Below, in pieces: positions 21,785 to 32,016 of a stretch of 64,000 nucleotides of DNA (position 1 is its first letter; each line of letters starts with the position of its first letter). Location: positions 56,365,001 to 56,429,000 of the forward strand of contig CM074855.1 of the NCBI GenBank assembly GCA_037501455.1, read 5' to 3'. This DNA is from Lantana camara (Eukaryota; Streptophyta; Magnoliopsida; Lamiales; Verbenaceae). The notes beneath the pieces were generated by a model, which had not been told where the DNA came from, searched no databases, and was given only the letters and a program-made list of their open reading frames with translations. The translations under genes and the position numbers were made by a program.

Positions 21785-24700
21785 TGTAACGCCCCGCTCA
21801 TCCGATAAATAAGGTACGTCACCTTTCAACCTTTTTGATATGTTTAATTTTGTGTTTGGTGCGTTGTGTGGCCCACTTTTGAACTCTTTTAGAGTTAGGG
21901 CCCTTTTTGTAATTTTCTTCTTTTAGGGGATTTTCCGGTCACTTCTCGTTCGGTAGAGATTTTGACTTCTTTGATCCCTTTAACGAGTCCGGGGCAGCGA
22001 AACGAGTCCGTAGACTCTAAGTTTGCCCAATTCTGACTTCGTTAGCCTGTTCTTTCGATCGTTTTTGCGTACGAGGACCCGAGATATATACCCGGATTTC
22101 CTCGTTTTGCGTGCCATATCACAGCAGCTCCAGCCATCGTCTTCTTCCCCGCGACCGTCACTGTTCACACAGTGAAGGTGTGAAAACACACACTTGCCGT
22201 TCTCCCTCGTTTCTCGACGGAATTCGACGAATCAATAGTGCAAATTTATCAGCTAGACGAGCCCGTCACAACCGTACCAATATTGTGGCCAACCGAAGAC
22301 CGACGGTGGCGCATTGGCTGCCTGAAAGTGGCGGGTGGCGCCACCACTTCGACGGCGGCGTTCCGGCGAGTTTCGCGAGCGGAGCTTGACCCTACCCTAC
22401 GTTTTTGGACCTTCTCGTTCCATTTCCGGCCTTCGTTCAGCACGAAAACCACCGCAAGTGGTGGTTCCGGCGATGACGCACCAGCAGAAACTTCGGCAGC
22501 GATTTCGGGCCTTTTCCCGGCCGGTTTTGGTGGTGGAGCCTTTACAAAAGTTGCTTAGAATGACGAAACGTAGTGGATGGCATCAGTGGCGTCCCGAGAA
22601 CCGGCCGTTGGCGGCGGACCGGCGGTGAACCGGTGGTGAACCGGCGGGTCCGAACCGGTTACTGTTCCAGCGATTTTTCCGGCGATTTGACTTGGGGCTT
22701 TCGTAGGGCTCGTTATAAGCTTTCCAACGGTATGCCCGGATTTCATTTTCGTTTAGCGGTTTGTATTTAATTTCAGTTTTCGTCGTTGGAATTTAGTTCG
22801 GTTTTTCGTCAACGAAGTCCGGTGTGTTTGGTATTTTCTGAAATTGATTGAGGGCTTTTGTTGAGCAGGCCGAGACGTACGTTTCTGTCCTTCCGGGGAT
22901 TTTTCCGACCACCGGAGACGATGTTCCGGTGGCGGCCGGTGACTGTTCCGGCGGCTCCGGTAGCGGCATTCCGGTGACCTTCGGACAGAAGGTTCCTTTC
23001 GTTGGGGTGAGTCCAACGCCACTTTCCGTTCGTCAATCGGACGCCCGGTTGATTTGTTGTGATTTATTTTTTGTATTTCTATTTATTTGAAATTAATTGT
23101 TTTAATTGCAATGAATTGTTAATTGCTTGAATTGCCGATCAATATGAATTCCAATGTGTATGAAAGCATGTATTAAATGAACTATGATATATGTTGATGC
23201 TTTGATTTGCAATTTGAATCCCGTTATGCCAAAATTGTATTAATTGTTAATTGTTTTAAAATGTAATTTGTTCTTGTATACTTGATAATTAATGAATATG
23301 CATTGTATGGCATTTGAAAACATGTAATAAATTATGAATGTATGAATTCATGTTGTTATTGATATAGTTGCAATTGATATGTGATTTTGGGAGATTTAAG
23401 TGATTTGAATGACTCTATTTTGTCTATTTTATAATTGTATACTTGAGTTATAAACGTTATATGAAGCTCATGACTTGATTGCAAGGAATTATGAAATGAT
23501 TGGGCTTGAAACCCTCATGTATACTTCTTATAATCTCATATCATGTGTTTAGCATTGCCGTGCGTCTATGTGGTTTCATATTGAGTCAATTCTCACAAGT
23601 ACCCATTGTTCCTTCCCTTTATTGTACAGTTCTTCTCCAGGGTGGAGACTTCTGGATCGAATAGGCAACCGTAGTGCTCTTTTTCTTGTTCTTGTCTTGT
23701 GGTATTCCAGGTGAGGTTTAATTTCTAGTTATTTAGAACCCGTATAACCTTTACGTGGTTTTTGGCCAAAGGTATTTATATTTATAATTTCCTGAAAGCT
23801 CTTATTATTCCAAGCATGTTATTGTTCATGAATCAAGCAAGTAGGTCATGTTAGTGTGCACCCAATCAAGCATGTCATGTCATGAAAGCATGTACCTGTG
23901 TTCTCCTGGCCAGGTTCTCCTTAGGGAGGGCGCTGGGCTGGTCTTCGGGCTGGTAGTTGTCCGTCCAACCACAGGAAGAACAATACCCTACCGTGTACCT
24001 GTGTTCTCCTGGCCAGGTTCTCCTTAGGGAGGGCGCTGGGCTGGTCTTCGGGCTGGTGATTGCCCGTCCAATCATAGGAAGAACAATACCGTATCATGAT
24101 CGTGTGTTCTCTTGGCCAGGTTCTCCCTTGTGAGGGCGCTGGGTTGGTCTTCGGGCTGGTGGTTGTCCGTCCAACCACAAGAAGAACAAAGACCTATCCT
24201 GTACCCGTGTTCTCCTGGCCAGGTTCTCCTTAGGGAGGGCGCTGGGCTGGTTTTTAGAGCTGGTGGTTGTCCGTCCAACCACAGGAGAAATAACCCTACC
24301 ATGTTACAAGCCAGCCATGTAGTGATTGCATGCACTCCATTCCATGAACGTGTTATATGATTACACTACTGCATGATTGCACGATAATTGAATTGCGTGG
24401 TCACCTAATGATTAACAAACAAGTAAGCATGTTTATTGATTGCATGAAAAGGAACAAGTATTTAATACTGATAGTTGTATTCTCGGGCGAAGCTACGTTA
24501 TTGTTAAACTATATATATTATAGTTTACAAACCTTTACCCGGGAATATAACTTGCATGTTATCTGCGCTTATATATTATTATGCCCCTCGCTCAGTCTTG
24601 TGGAGACTGACACCTCACTTTTCCGTTTTTCAGGTGGTGTGCTAGGCGGGAGTCAGAGTTGTGTCTTGTCTTTCCTTTCGAGTCTTGTTCCAGTCTCATC

Positions 24701-25117
24701 ACTTACAATCACTACATATTGTATTTTAATTACCGTATTGAGCTTGCTATTGAATTAGTATGGTATTTACTGAATTAATTGAAATCGGGACAGGTTTCTA
24801 GGGCTTTAGTTGAACCCGTTTTAGGATATTGTATTGAATTGATCCAGGACAGGTTAGGACAGGTGTATTATCTTAGTGGAACCCGTATTTAATTTCCTTA
24901 AACTTGCATTCATTTTATTGAGATTGGTTGGATAATTGCTTTATTTCCGCACCTTGGTCATTATTGATTGTTTCAGGGTTAGATTCCGCCTAGCTAGGAC
25001 TGTCTTTTTATTGTCTTCCGTTCGCTGTGAGTTTAGTTCATGTATGGACTAGCCATTTCATATGTGGACCGAACTCATAGTGCGGGGGATGTGGTGCTCA
25101 CGTCACGGGGTGCTACA
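21785..25117 (+). mobile_element. Solo LTR J (3.3 kb, large-LTR family)
   Basis: Starts TGTAACGCCCCGC, ends GGGGTGCTACA, with AGCTC at 21780-21784 and 25118-25122. No interior or primer site follows. Its first kilobase resembles LTR A (shared ctcgacggaattc, gccactttccgttcgt and a GTGAGT donor at 23007), while the region 23880-24302 resembles LTR H. Family marks: TCTCCAGGGTGGAGA (23635), CAGTCT/AGACTG hairpin (about 24594-24610), acceptor-like TTTTTCAG at 24633, arms GCTAGGCGG 24641-24649 and CCGCCTAGC 24986-24994, LTR-end stem 25025-25033 with 25072-25080. GC-rich open frames at 22111-23090 have no domain. Confidence 0.92.
23891..24302 (+). repeat. Four-copy minisatellite of about 103 bp in LTR J
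   Basis: Units start at 23891, 23994, about 24096 and 24200 with a TGTACCTGTGTTCTCCTGG-like opening and include GGGCGCTGGGCTGGT and GGTTGTCCGTCCAACCAC. LTR H has three copies (27030-27333). Most other LTRs of the family have a single related segment (for example 9800-9850 in G). Confidence 0.9.
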
Positions 25118-26718
25118 AGCTCGCGCCGCCACGAGTCCAGCGGCGCGAAGCACGCGCCCAGCAGACTCCGCAAGCGCCGGCACGCGCCGCCCAAGTGGCG
25201 GCTGTGTGCTTGGCGCGTGTGAACCCCACGGTGACACGAGCAGCTGCCACCTGGCGAACCGGTCCGGTCCGACCGGCGGTTCGCGGTTCAGGGAGGAACC
25301 GGTCGGTTCAAGTTGGGCTCCAGCAATGCCACGTGTCCAAATCCCATTCGTCCACGTGTCCGGGTCGGTCAACCCGTGCCCCGGCCCTATCCGAACATCC
25401 GACATGCTGACCCGTTTCATTGGCCCGTTGACTTTCTAATCAACATCATCCGGGCCGTTGAAACTTGCTGATGTGGACGAATCCCAGCCGTCCACGTGTC
25501 TTGCCATTTGGCACTCAGTCAGCTCCACTTGGCGATGACCCGCTGAAGTGGCGTGCCACGTCAGCAAAAAAACTTTCTCTTTTTTATTTTATTTTATTTT
25601 TTTATTTTTTGAAAAAATTTATTTGCTCCAAAATAAAATTCTGGGCATTTCCAACTCTTTGGAATTTAATTTATTTTCTCAAAATAAATTCTTTGGCTAT
25701 TTTCAAACCTTTTGAAAATTTATTTCTCTCTCTCCTTTTAATATTTTCTCATTGATCTTCGTTGGGGCTTGCGGGGGGACCTGCAGGACTAATTAATCTT
25801 AGCTCCAAACGGGTCAATCTATTATCATCCCATGACAATAATTGATTACCGTTTAACAATATTTAATTCCACTAAATAAATATTGTTGAACTCTAAAATT
25901 AATTAAATTATTCACGAATTTGTCGATCTAGAATAATTTCGCATTTTACTCCTCTGTACAGATATCCATGAAAAATAAATCAGTACTACTATCATTTATT
26001 TTTCACTTTCAATCTGAAATTTCTTGGTTCGCCTTAAGTCCAAATTCCATGTATGTGAAACACATTCAACATACAACTTCGGTGACGAACACACGAAGTA
26101 CTTTGGCCAAAGATTTAATTCAAACTTTTGCAAATCTATTTCAGGGATATCTTTTGACCTTCCAACAAGGCTACAGATTCCTTGATCAATATTTCTCTCT
26201 AGCACATTTCATGCAATCACCGAACGTACAAAGTATTTTGGCCACCCGTTACCGAGACCTCACTTCTGAGTACATCACAGTGATTAACACTACATGCCTA
26301 AAGTAGAAATACTATCAGGATTAAGAGTCTAATGCTTCCGAGATTTTGTTCATTTTAGATAGCAGTATAAAATAAACAATCTCAGTGGTCCAGTTCGATG
26401 TTTCCAATCTCATTGAAAGTCATCAATGTGTTATAATTGGAAACTCCATTTCCCTATGACGAAAGACTAATCATCTTAAATAACACATTATAGTCTTGAT
26501 AAGAACATCTTCTTATCATACTGACTAGAACTGTAATGACACGTGACTTCTGGTATTTAAAGTCTTTCCCTATGAAACACATTTCATATAAAAATACCAT
26601 CACACGTCATTAATTATTAAATTTGTAAAATACTCATAACTTGCTTTAATTTCAGTTTTATTAATCCAAAATATTTACAATATAATTGGATTTTCAGGGC
26701 ATTAATCCCAACAGATGT

Positions 26719-28098
26719 CTTGTACTTGATCATGCCGTGCATCTTATATGGAGTAATATGCTTGAATTATAGTCTCATGCACGTACATTGTCCCGTTTCT
26801 TGTCCAGTTATTCTCCAGGGCGGAGATTGTCGAGCATGTTCACGTTCACGCATTCACGAGTCGTGTGTTGCCTGTCAGGTGGGGTTTAATTTCTACTTAT
26901 ATAGAACCCGTATAACCATTACATGATTTTTGGCCAAAGGTAATTATATTTATAATTTCATGAAATCACTTATCATTTCAAGTTATGTTATTGTTCATGA
27001 ATCAAGCAAGTCATGTTCATGCAAGCAAGTAAATGCGTTCTCCTGGCCAGGTTCTCCTTAGTGAGGGCGCTGGGCTGGTCTTCGGGCTGGTGGTTATCCG
27101 TCCACCCACAGGAAGAACAATACCCTATCTTGTACGTGTGTTCTCTTGGTCAGGTCCTCCTTAGTGAGGGCGCTGGGCTGGTCTTCAGGCTGGTGGTTGT
27201 CCGTCCAACCACAAGAAGAACAAAGCCCTATCGTGTACCTGTGTTCTCCTGGTCAGGTTCTCCTTAGTGAGGGTGCTGGGCTAGTCTCAGGGCTGGTGGT
27301 TGTCCGTCCAACCACAGGAGGAACAAACCCTGTCGTGTTACAAGTAAGCCATGTATTGATTGCACGATTTCCATTCCATGAATGTGTTAATTGAGTACAC
27401 TATCGCACGATTGCACGGTAATAGAATTGCGTGATCACCTATTAATTTATAATCAAGCAAGCATGTTTCATGTACATTTGGAAACCGCCCGCACTCGCCG
27501 GGGCCATGTACTGATTGCATGAAAATGAACAAGTATTTAATATTGATAGTTGTATTCTCGGGCGAAGAACATCCTCTTCTTGAACTTGTATATTTATCTT
27601 TTATAAACCTTTACCCGAGAATATAACTTGCATGTTATCTGCGCTAATATGTATTTAAACCCCTCACTCGGTCTTCACAGACTGACGCCTCCACCTTTCA
27701 GGTATTGCAGGTGCACGCTAGGCGGGAAGTGAGTCGAGTCCAGTACTCGTAGTCGAGTCATGCACGGTGCATTTTATTTAATTGTTTATATATTGTTCAA
27801 GGGATTTAGGCTATTGTTAATGTTGTATTTGGAGATGATAATGTATTGATAAATATAGTAAAACATGTTTAGATTGATAAACGAAACATCGTGACTGGTA
27901 AATGGAAATGCTTGATAAAGATTAGTTTATGCTTCCGCTTTAATTTCGTTACACGAGTTAGTTACCCCGCCTAGCCTATTGAGTTATTGCTTTGTCACCC
28001 GTTCGCTATAGGTTAGTTCATGTACGGATTGGCCATTTCGTATGTGGATTGACCTATAGTGCGGGGGTGTGGTACCTCCACGTGTAAGGGGTGCTACA
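26719..28098 (+). mobile_element. LTR H, 3' part
   Basis: Continues LTR H after copia I. It holds the hairpin TCTCCAGGGCGGAGA, a three-copy 103 bp minisatellite, cactcgccggggcc at about 27493, the CAGTCT-like hairpin, two acceptor-like CAGs (27701, 27710), the arms GCTAGGCGG/CCGCCTAGC and the LTR-end stem. It ends TGCTACA followed by the duplication CTAAG. Confidence 0.85.
27030..27333 (+). repeat. Three-copy minisatellite of about 103 bp in LTR H
   Basis: Units begin near 27030, 27131 and 27235 and are homologous to the four units of LTR J. Open frames running through it (27013-27394) arise because the unit is nearly a multiple of three and free of stops in one frame; they also appear in J. 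Confidence 0.88.
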
Positions 28099-28103
28099 CT
28101 AAG

Positions 28104-29624
28104 TCTGGACTTCTGTATGTCTTGTCACAGAGTTTGGTGGTGCCGGTGGGCCCGAGGTTTAGAGTGTTTGGCCCTTCACACTCTCAGACTCTACTTTCAC
28201 GAGGTGAGGTTTAGTATTTTATATAGTTATGCGACCTATAGCCTTTACATGCTGATTTCTACCCCTGCATGTGAGTATACCTTACAACACTTATGTATGT
28301 GTTGAGTATGATATTTTTATAATCTTATGCTTGCACTTCTCTGTGGGCGGGCTATCCCTGCAGCGTGGGAATGTAAGTGTGTGAGTCCTGCGTGGGCGGG
28401 CTATCCCTGCAGCGTAGGAATATATATAAAAACCAGTTTTTGAAGCAAATGTAAGCTATTTTGGAAAAACAGTTGTGTTGTGATTATGTAGCGAGTTGGC
28501 CATGAAATATTGGCATCTGTATGTATGTATGTATGTATGTGGATCCGAGGAGCTATGGGTAAGGAGCCCCCGAGACGGTTAGGGCCGTCGAGGATATACT
28601 TGTGCATAGTTCCATTTGAGATATCTTCACGTGACCCGTGCTGTAGGGAAGGTGTGGTATCTTGAGCCTTCGGCTAAGGCCGGGGAGGACTCTTGTGGGT
28701 TCGCTACCCCTTGACGGTATGTCTGTTATGGATGGTTTGGGGACGATACATCTCCTCCATCATTGGTGTGACGGTTGGATTGATTTGGTATTTTATGTTT
28801 TGATATGTTCTGAGGAGTAAAGGTTGGAAGCTCGTACTCGCCGAGCATGTGATCTGTTCTGTCTGGGATTCATGAATCGAGATAGAGTTCTGAAATGTTT
28901 TCTAAATCTTATATAACTATCGTTTGGGTACTTTGGAAATGTCTTTGGTATGCAACACCTATCTCCGGTTCATGAGTCCACCCTTTTGCTATGTGCTATG
29001 CTCTATATATATATAGTGGGTGTGCGTTAGCCCCCTCACTCAGTCAGTTGACTGACACCTCATTTTATCTTTTAGTTGCAGGTTTCTTTTGGCTTGAGCT
29101 AGGCGGATGTGAGTCTTCTGGGTCACACTTGTCGGTTTAGTTGGTGTTAAGATGCATTTGTCACATACTCTATTTATGTTATGTATTCTTATTTCGCTTT
29201 TGGAGATTATGTTTTATGCTCTACTTAGACTTAAACCCGTGTGGGTTAGTATGCTAGCATTTGGATGTAATTAGCTATTCTACTGATACTTATATTGGTT
29301 TATTACATTGCGATGATTTGAGATTCGGGACCAGGTGTCTATGATAGTTGAACCCGTCACCTGTTATGTATGCTGATATTCGGGACTAGGTATCTATGCT
29401 AGTTGAACCCATCACTTATTTTGTACGTTGATTTAATTGCTTCCGCTATCTGATGATAATTGTTTAATTTGCTTCCGCGCTCTGAGTCTATCGAGTTAGA
29501 TCCGCTTAGCCTAGTGTGTGAGTTGGTCTCCCGTTCGCTTTGATTCGGGCATGGACTTTCCATTTCGTGACCGGGTCTGGGTCTTAGTGCGGGGGATGTG
29601 GCATCCTCCGTTTGGGGTGTTACA
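28104..29624 (+). mobile_element. 5' LTR of element A, segment 3
   Basis: Aligns with 34686-36213. It has two adjacent copies of gggcgggctatccctgcagc (28347 and 28394), a GTAT run at 28519-28540, the CAGT/ACTG hairpin (about 29042-29054), the acceptor-like TTGCAG at 29081, arms GCTAGGCGG 29098-29106 and CCGCTTAGC 29502-29510, and two tandem copies of an ATTCGGGAC...GTTGAACCC segment (29321-29410). It ends GGGGTGTTACA. Confidence 0.88.
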
Positions 29625-29632
29625 TCCTTAAG

Positions 29633-29644
29633 TGGTATCAGAGC
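29633..29644 (+). other. Primer binding site of element A
   Basis: TGGTATCAGAGC, complementary to initiator Met tRNA, 8 bases after the LTR end. The leader tccttaag before it is identical in element E. Confidence 0.9.
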
Positions 29645-29712
29645 TCTAGGTTGCAAAACCGAGCTCTTGAGTCGTGTTGAGTCTGTCTAGGTCGTACGGC
29701 ATAGGAATAACT
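29645..29712 (+). promoter_or_regulatory. Conserved post-PBS leader (candidate packaging signal)
   Basis: The stretch with gttgcaaaaccg, cttgagtcgtgtt, aggtcg and cggcatagga is nearly the same in element E (57544-57606) and recognisable in B (about 612-678, minus strand). It is the best kept part of otherwise unrelated interiors, which fits a role in RNA packaging or priming. Function is inferred. Confidence 0.5.
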
Positions 29713-31317
29713 GCGCATTGCATTTGTTTGACTTGATATTTTGATCCTTCGGCATGAATTGTTTCGTGATTATATGATTATGTGCACATTGTGACTTTAA
29801 TTATGCAACATCTTATTTTATGTGCTTTATAAATTACAACTAATTGTTGCATTTACGTGATATACTTGTTACATTTCATTAGCATCTTTAACCAACATGC
29901 ATCGAATTTAGTGTTTGAATTTCAGGGTACCCTATAAGTCAACACTGAGATTTCCCTCCGTCAACACTACCTATTGGTACTACAACGAAAACATACCATA
30001 ATTCGAAGATGAAAGGATTCTTTACCAAGATCAATGTTCATGAAAAGGTTCAGAGTTGAAGGAATAAGATTTGCTATATTGACTTACTACCTTAAAGTCA
30101 ATTGAAAAATGAAGTTTGACGAATTTTAACCTTGAGGATTCGTTTATTTGGAAGTAGTCACCTTGTTGAGAAAATGAGTCAATGGAGGAGAATCTGATCA
30201 AGTAGATGAAGGAGTTTGATGAACTTTCGCCTTGATAATTCGTTCATTTGGAAGTAGTCACCTTGTTGATGGAAACGAGTTAATGTAGAAGTATACGATC
30301 AAATAAGATCCGATCAAGTTCAAGGGATGTGGATAGGTAACCATGTTACTTAAGTAACGAGCTACAAACCATCGGTGAGTGTTGAAGGTTTTGGTGCCGT
30401 TTAGAGTTAGCGAACGACAAGACAAGATTGGTTGTTAGCTCTTTGGGTGTTTCTTCAAGAAGAGATGGAAGACACTGTTGAGGTGGGAATAGAACACTTA
30501 GATGCCGAAAGACTTTATCCAAGTTCAGGATCATATACCATGGAATAGCACCACGATCACTCAACGAAACTCTAAGGTACATATCTAATTGACAAACGAA
30601 CCATGAACAACTCCTTGAAGATGAGCAGACTAAGATTTAACACATAAATGAGAAATTCTTGGGAGAAACTGAGGATGATTCTAGTTGAGCAAGGATTACG
30701 GTCTAGTAAGAGGTTTGGAGATAAACAAGTGTTGCTGAGTTACCACTTTACGAAAAGACTCAAGACAAAGAGGTTCAGATGACGAGGGTTGTATCATTGT
30801 TGGCTTAAACAACTCCTACTGCTTCATCTCGACTTTCTTGTCAACATTTTTACACTTTGGTTAACGGTACGCCAAACATTCATGGCATTTGCATACATGC
30901 ATCGTTTAAATACTCTTACCTTGTTTTGCTTGATGTGGGTGATCACTATTGTTGTTTTAATTGTGATAACTTGGATACCTGATCTATTAATTGTAACTTG
31001 AAATTTCTACTCGTTATGAACCGTTGCTGATATGATGAATGAGTTATGTACTTATGTGAACTATTCATGTCTATGTGATTTAAAACTCTCTTGATTACCC
31101 ATTAACTTCTCATATAACATACATACATACTGTAACCCTATTTTATAGGGATTCCATCGCGATATCCCCCTTGAGTTGAGGTATGAGCGTTGAATCTATA
31201 CTCAAGGGACACCAATATCAGTTGTATAAGGTACACCAAACATGCATCGCATACTTTTCGTCAAGTGTTACTATGATGTGTGTATGTAAGAATAACTAAT
31301 CAGTGGATTTATGTATA

Positions 31318-31695
31318 AGAGAGACCTTAGGTTCCCTCTTTTTACGTGTTGGAGAGATGTAGGATTCTCTCTATTTATGTGGTAGAAAGATGTTGGATTC
31401 TTTCTAAGTTTTGTACACGAGAGATGTTGGATTCTCTTGTACTTAGATATTCAGGGATGCTGGATTCTCTTGAATCTAGGGGTTTGAGGAATGCTGGATT
31501 TTCTCAAACTAGAATGTTGGGAGATGTTTGAATCTACCCGACTTAGGTTGAGAGATGGGGTTCTCTCAATTATGTGCTTGAGAGACGGGGTTCTCTCTTT
31601 TATATGTGCTCGAGAGACGGGTTTCTATCTCTTGTGGTTGCTGAGGGACGAAGCTCTCTCACTTATGTGTTGAGAGATGGGATTCACTCTTGTTT
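31318..31695 (+). repeat. Array of about 12 short hairpins in element A
   Basis: Units of 20-30 bases, spaced about 25-40 bases apart, each read as a purine-rich arm, a loop such as ATGTTGGA or ACGGGG, and a complementary pyrimidine arm, for example GAGAGACGGGGTTCTCTC (31580). Arms vary but remain paired: AGAAAGA/TCTTTCT at 31384, TTTGAG/CTCAAA at 31482, GTTGGG/CCCGAC at 31517. An array with the same unit is at the same place in element E (60179-60325). Confidence 0.85.
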
Positions 31696-31980
31696 CTTGT
31701 GGTTGCGTTACGCGTTGATCTGACTGCGGGTAGCAAGTGGTGCATCTGAGACGATATCATGGTTGGGTGCAGTTGCAGCTATCCGATCATGGGAATGACT
31801 GACCGAGTTTGAAACAACTAACGGATCAAGTACTCGCACGGACCTCGATGTTAACAAGACATCCTAGAGGAGGTTCGATGTAGATGACAGGAGTAAGCCT
31901 CACCATTATGGCTATGATCTTACGTGAGTTCGGGAGAAGGGTTGGAGCACTACAACTCGAGGATCTACATTTTAGCAGTG

Positions 31981-31999
31981 GAACCTGGGGACCAGGTTC
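31981..31999 (+). other. Hairpin next to the polypurine tract of element A
   Basis: GAACCTGG, loop GGA, CCAGGTTC: a perfect 8 bp stem four to five bases before the polypurine tract. Element E has a different 7 bp stem with loop AGGA at the matching place. Confidence 0.75.
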
Positions 32000-32002
32000 T
32001 CT

Positions 32003-32016
32003 TAAGGGGGGAAGGT
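32003..32016 (+). other. Polypurine tract of element A
   Basis: taaggggggaaggt directly before the 3' LTR start TGTGATGCCCCG. It is the expected primer for plus-strand DNA synthesis. Confidence 0.9.

Larger units (their letters stand above)
13761..26713 (-). mobile_element. Element I: decayed full-length Ty1/copia retrotransposon
   Basis: LTRs at 13761-16039 and 21090-26713 (the latter split by solo LTR J; 2286 bp without it, against 2279 bp) start TGTTGGGTGCGG and end ATCCCAACA. The target duplication is GATGT (13756-13760 and 26714-26718). On the minus strand the order is 5' LTR, primer site, 1.1 kb leader, gag, protease, integrase, reverse transcriptase, RNase H, polypurine tract, 3' LTR, the order of domains that defines Ty1/copia. 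Several stop codons and a frameshift make it non-functional. Confidence 0.95.
21090..26713 (-). mobile_element. 5' LTR of copia element I (split by solo LTR J)
   Basis: Pieces 21090-21784 and 25123-26713 join at AGCTC, the target duplication of J. The joined length of 2286 bp and the near match to 13761-16039 confirm the pairing. It carries three G-boxes (25330, 25353, 25493). Differences between the two LTRs are few by eye, so the insertion is not ancient. Confidence 0.92.
12542..28098 (+). mobile_element. Composite H: TRIM fused to a truncated large LTR, with nested copia I
   Basis: One target duplication, CTAAG, brackets a segment that starts with the TRIM and ends GGGGTGCTACA as a plus-strand large-family LTR. 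The LTR part is 13057-13760 plus 26719-28098; it lacks the usual TGTAACGCCC start, donor and palindromes. The likeliest history is that a solo LTR inserted, took up a TRIM, and lost its 5' part by a deletion between the two TGTAAC starts. The right part keeps catgccgtgcatctt (26731), the hairpin TCTCCAGGGCGGAGA (26812), GCTAGGCGG 27717-27725, CCGCCTAGC 27967-27975 and a perfect 8 bp LTR-end stem. Confidence 0.65.
29625..32016 (+). mobile_element. Element A, internal region (non-coding)
   Basis: 2.4 kb between the LTRs. It starts with a primer site and a conserved leader, then runs through purine-rich sequence without frames over about 80 codons or any retroelement domain, then a hairpin array (31318-31695), a hairpin and the polypurine tract. 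The absence of gag and pol with intact priming sites marks a non-autonomous element. Confidence 0.85.

Noticed and set aside
29633..29644. tRNA gene
   Set aside because: TGGTATCAGAGC sites here and at the other LTR ends are only primer binding sites; no cloverleaf surrounds them.
31318..31695. CRISPR-like array
   Set aside because: Regular short repeats with spacers, but the repeats are imperfect hairpins only 25-40 bases apart inside a plant retrotransposon, without cas genes. It is better explained as an RNA-structure array.
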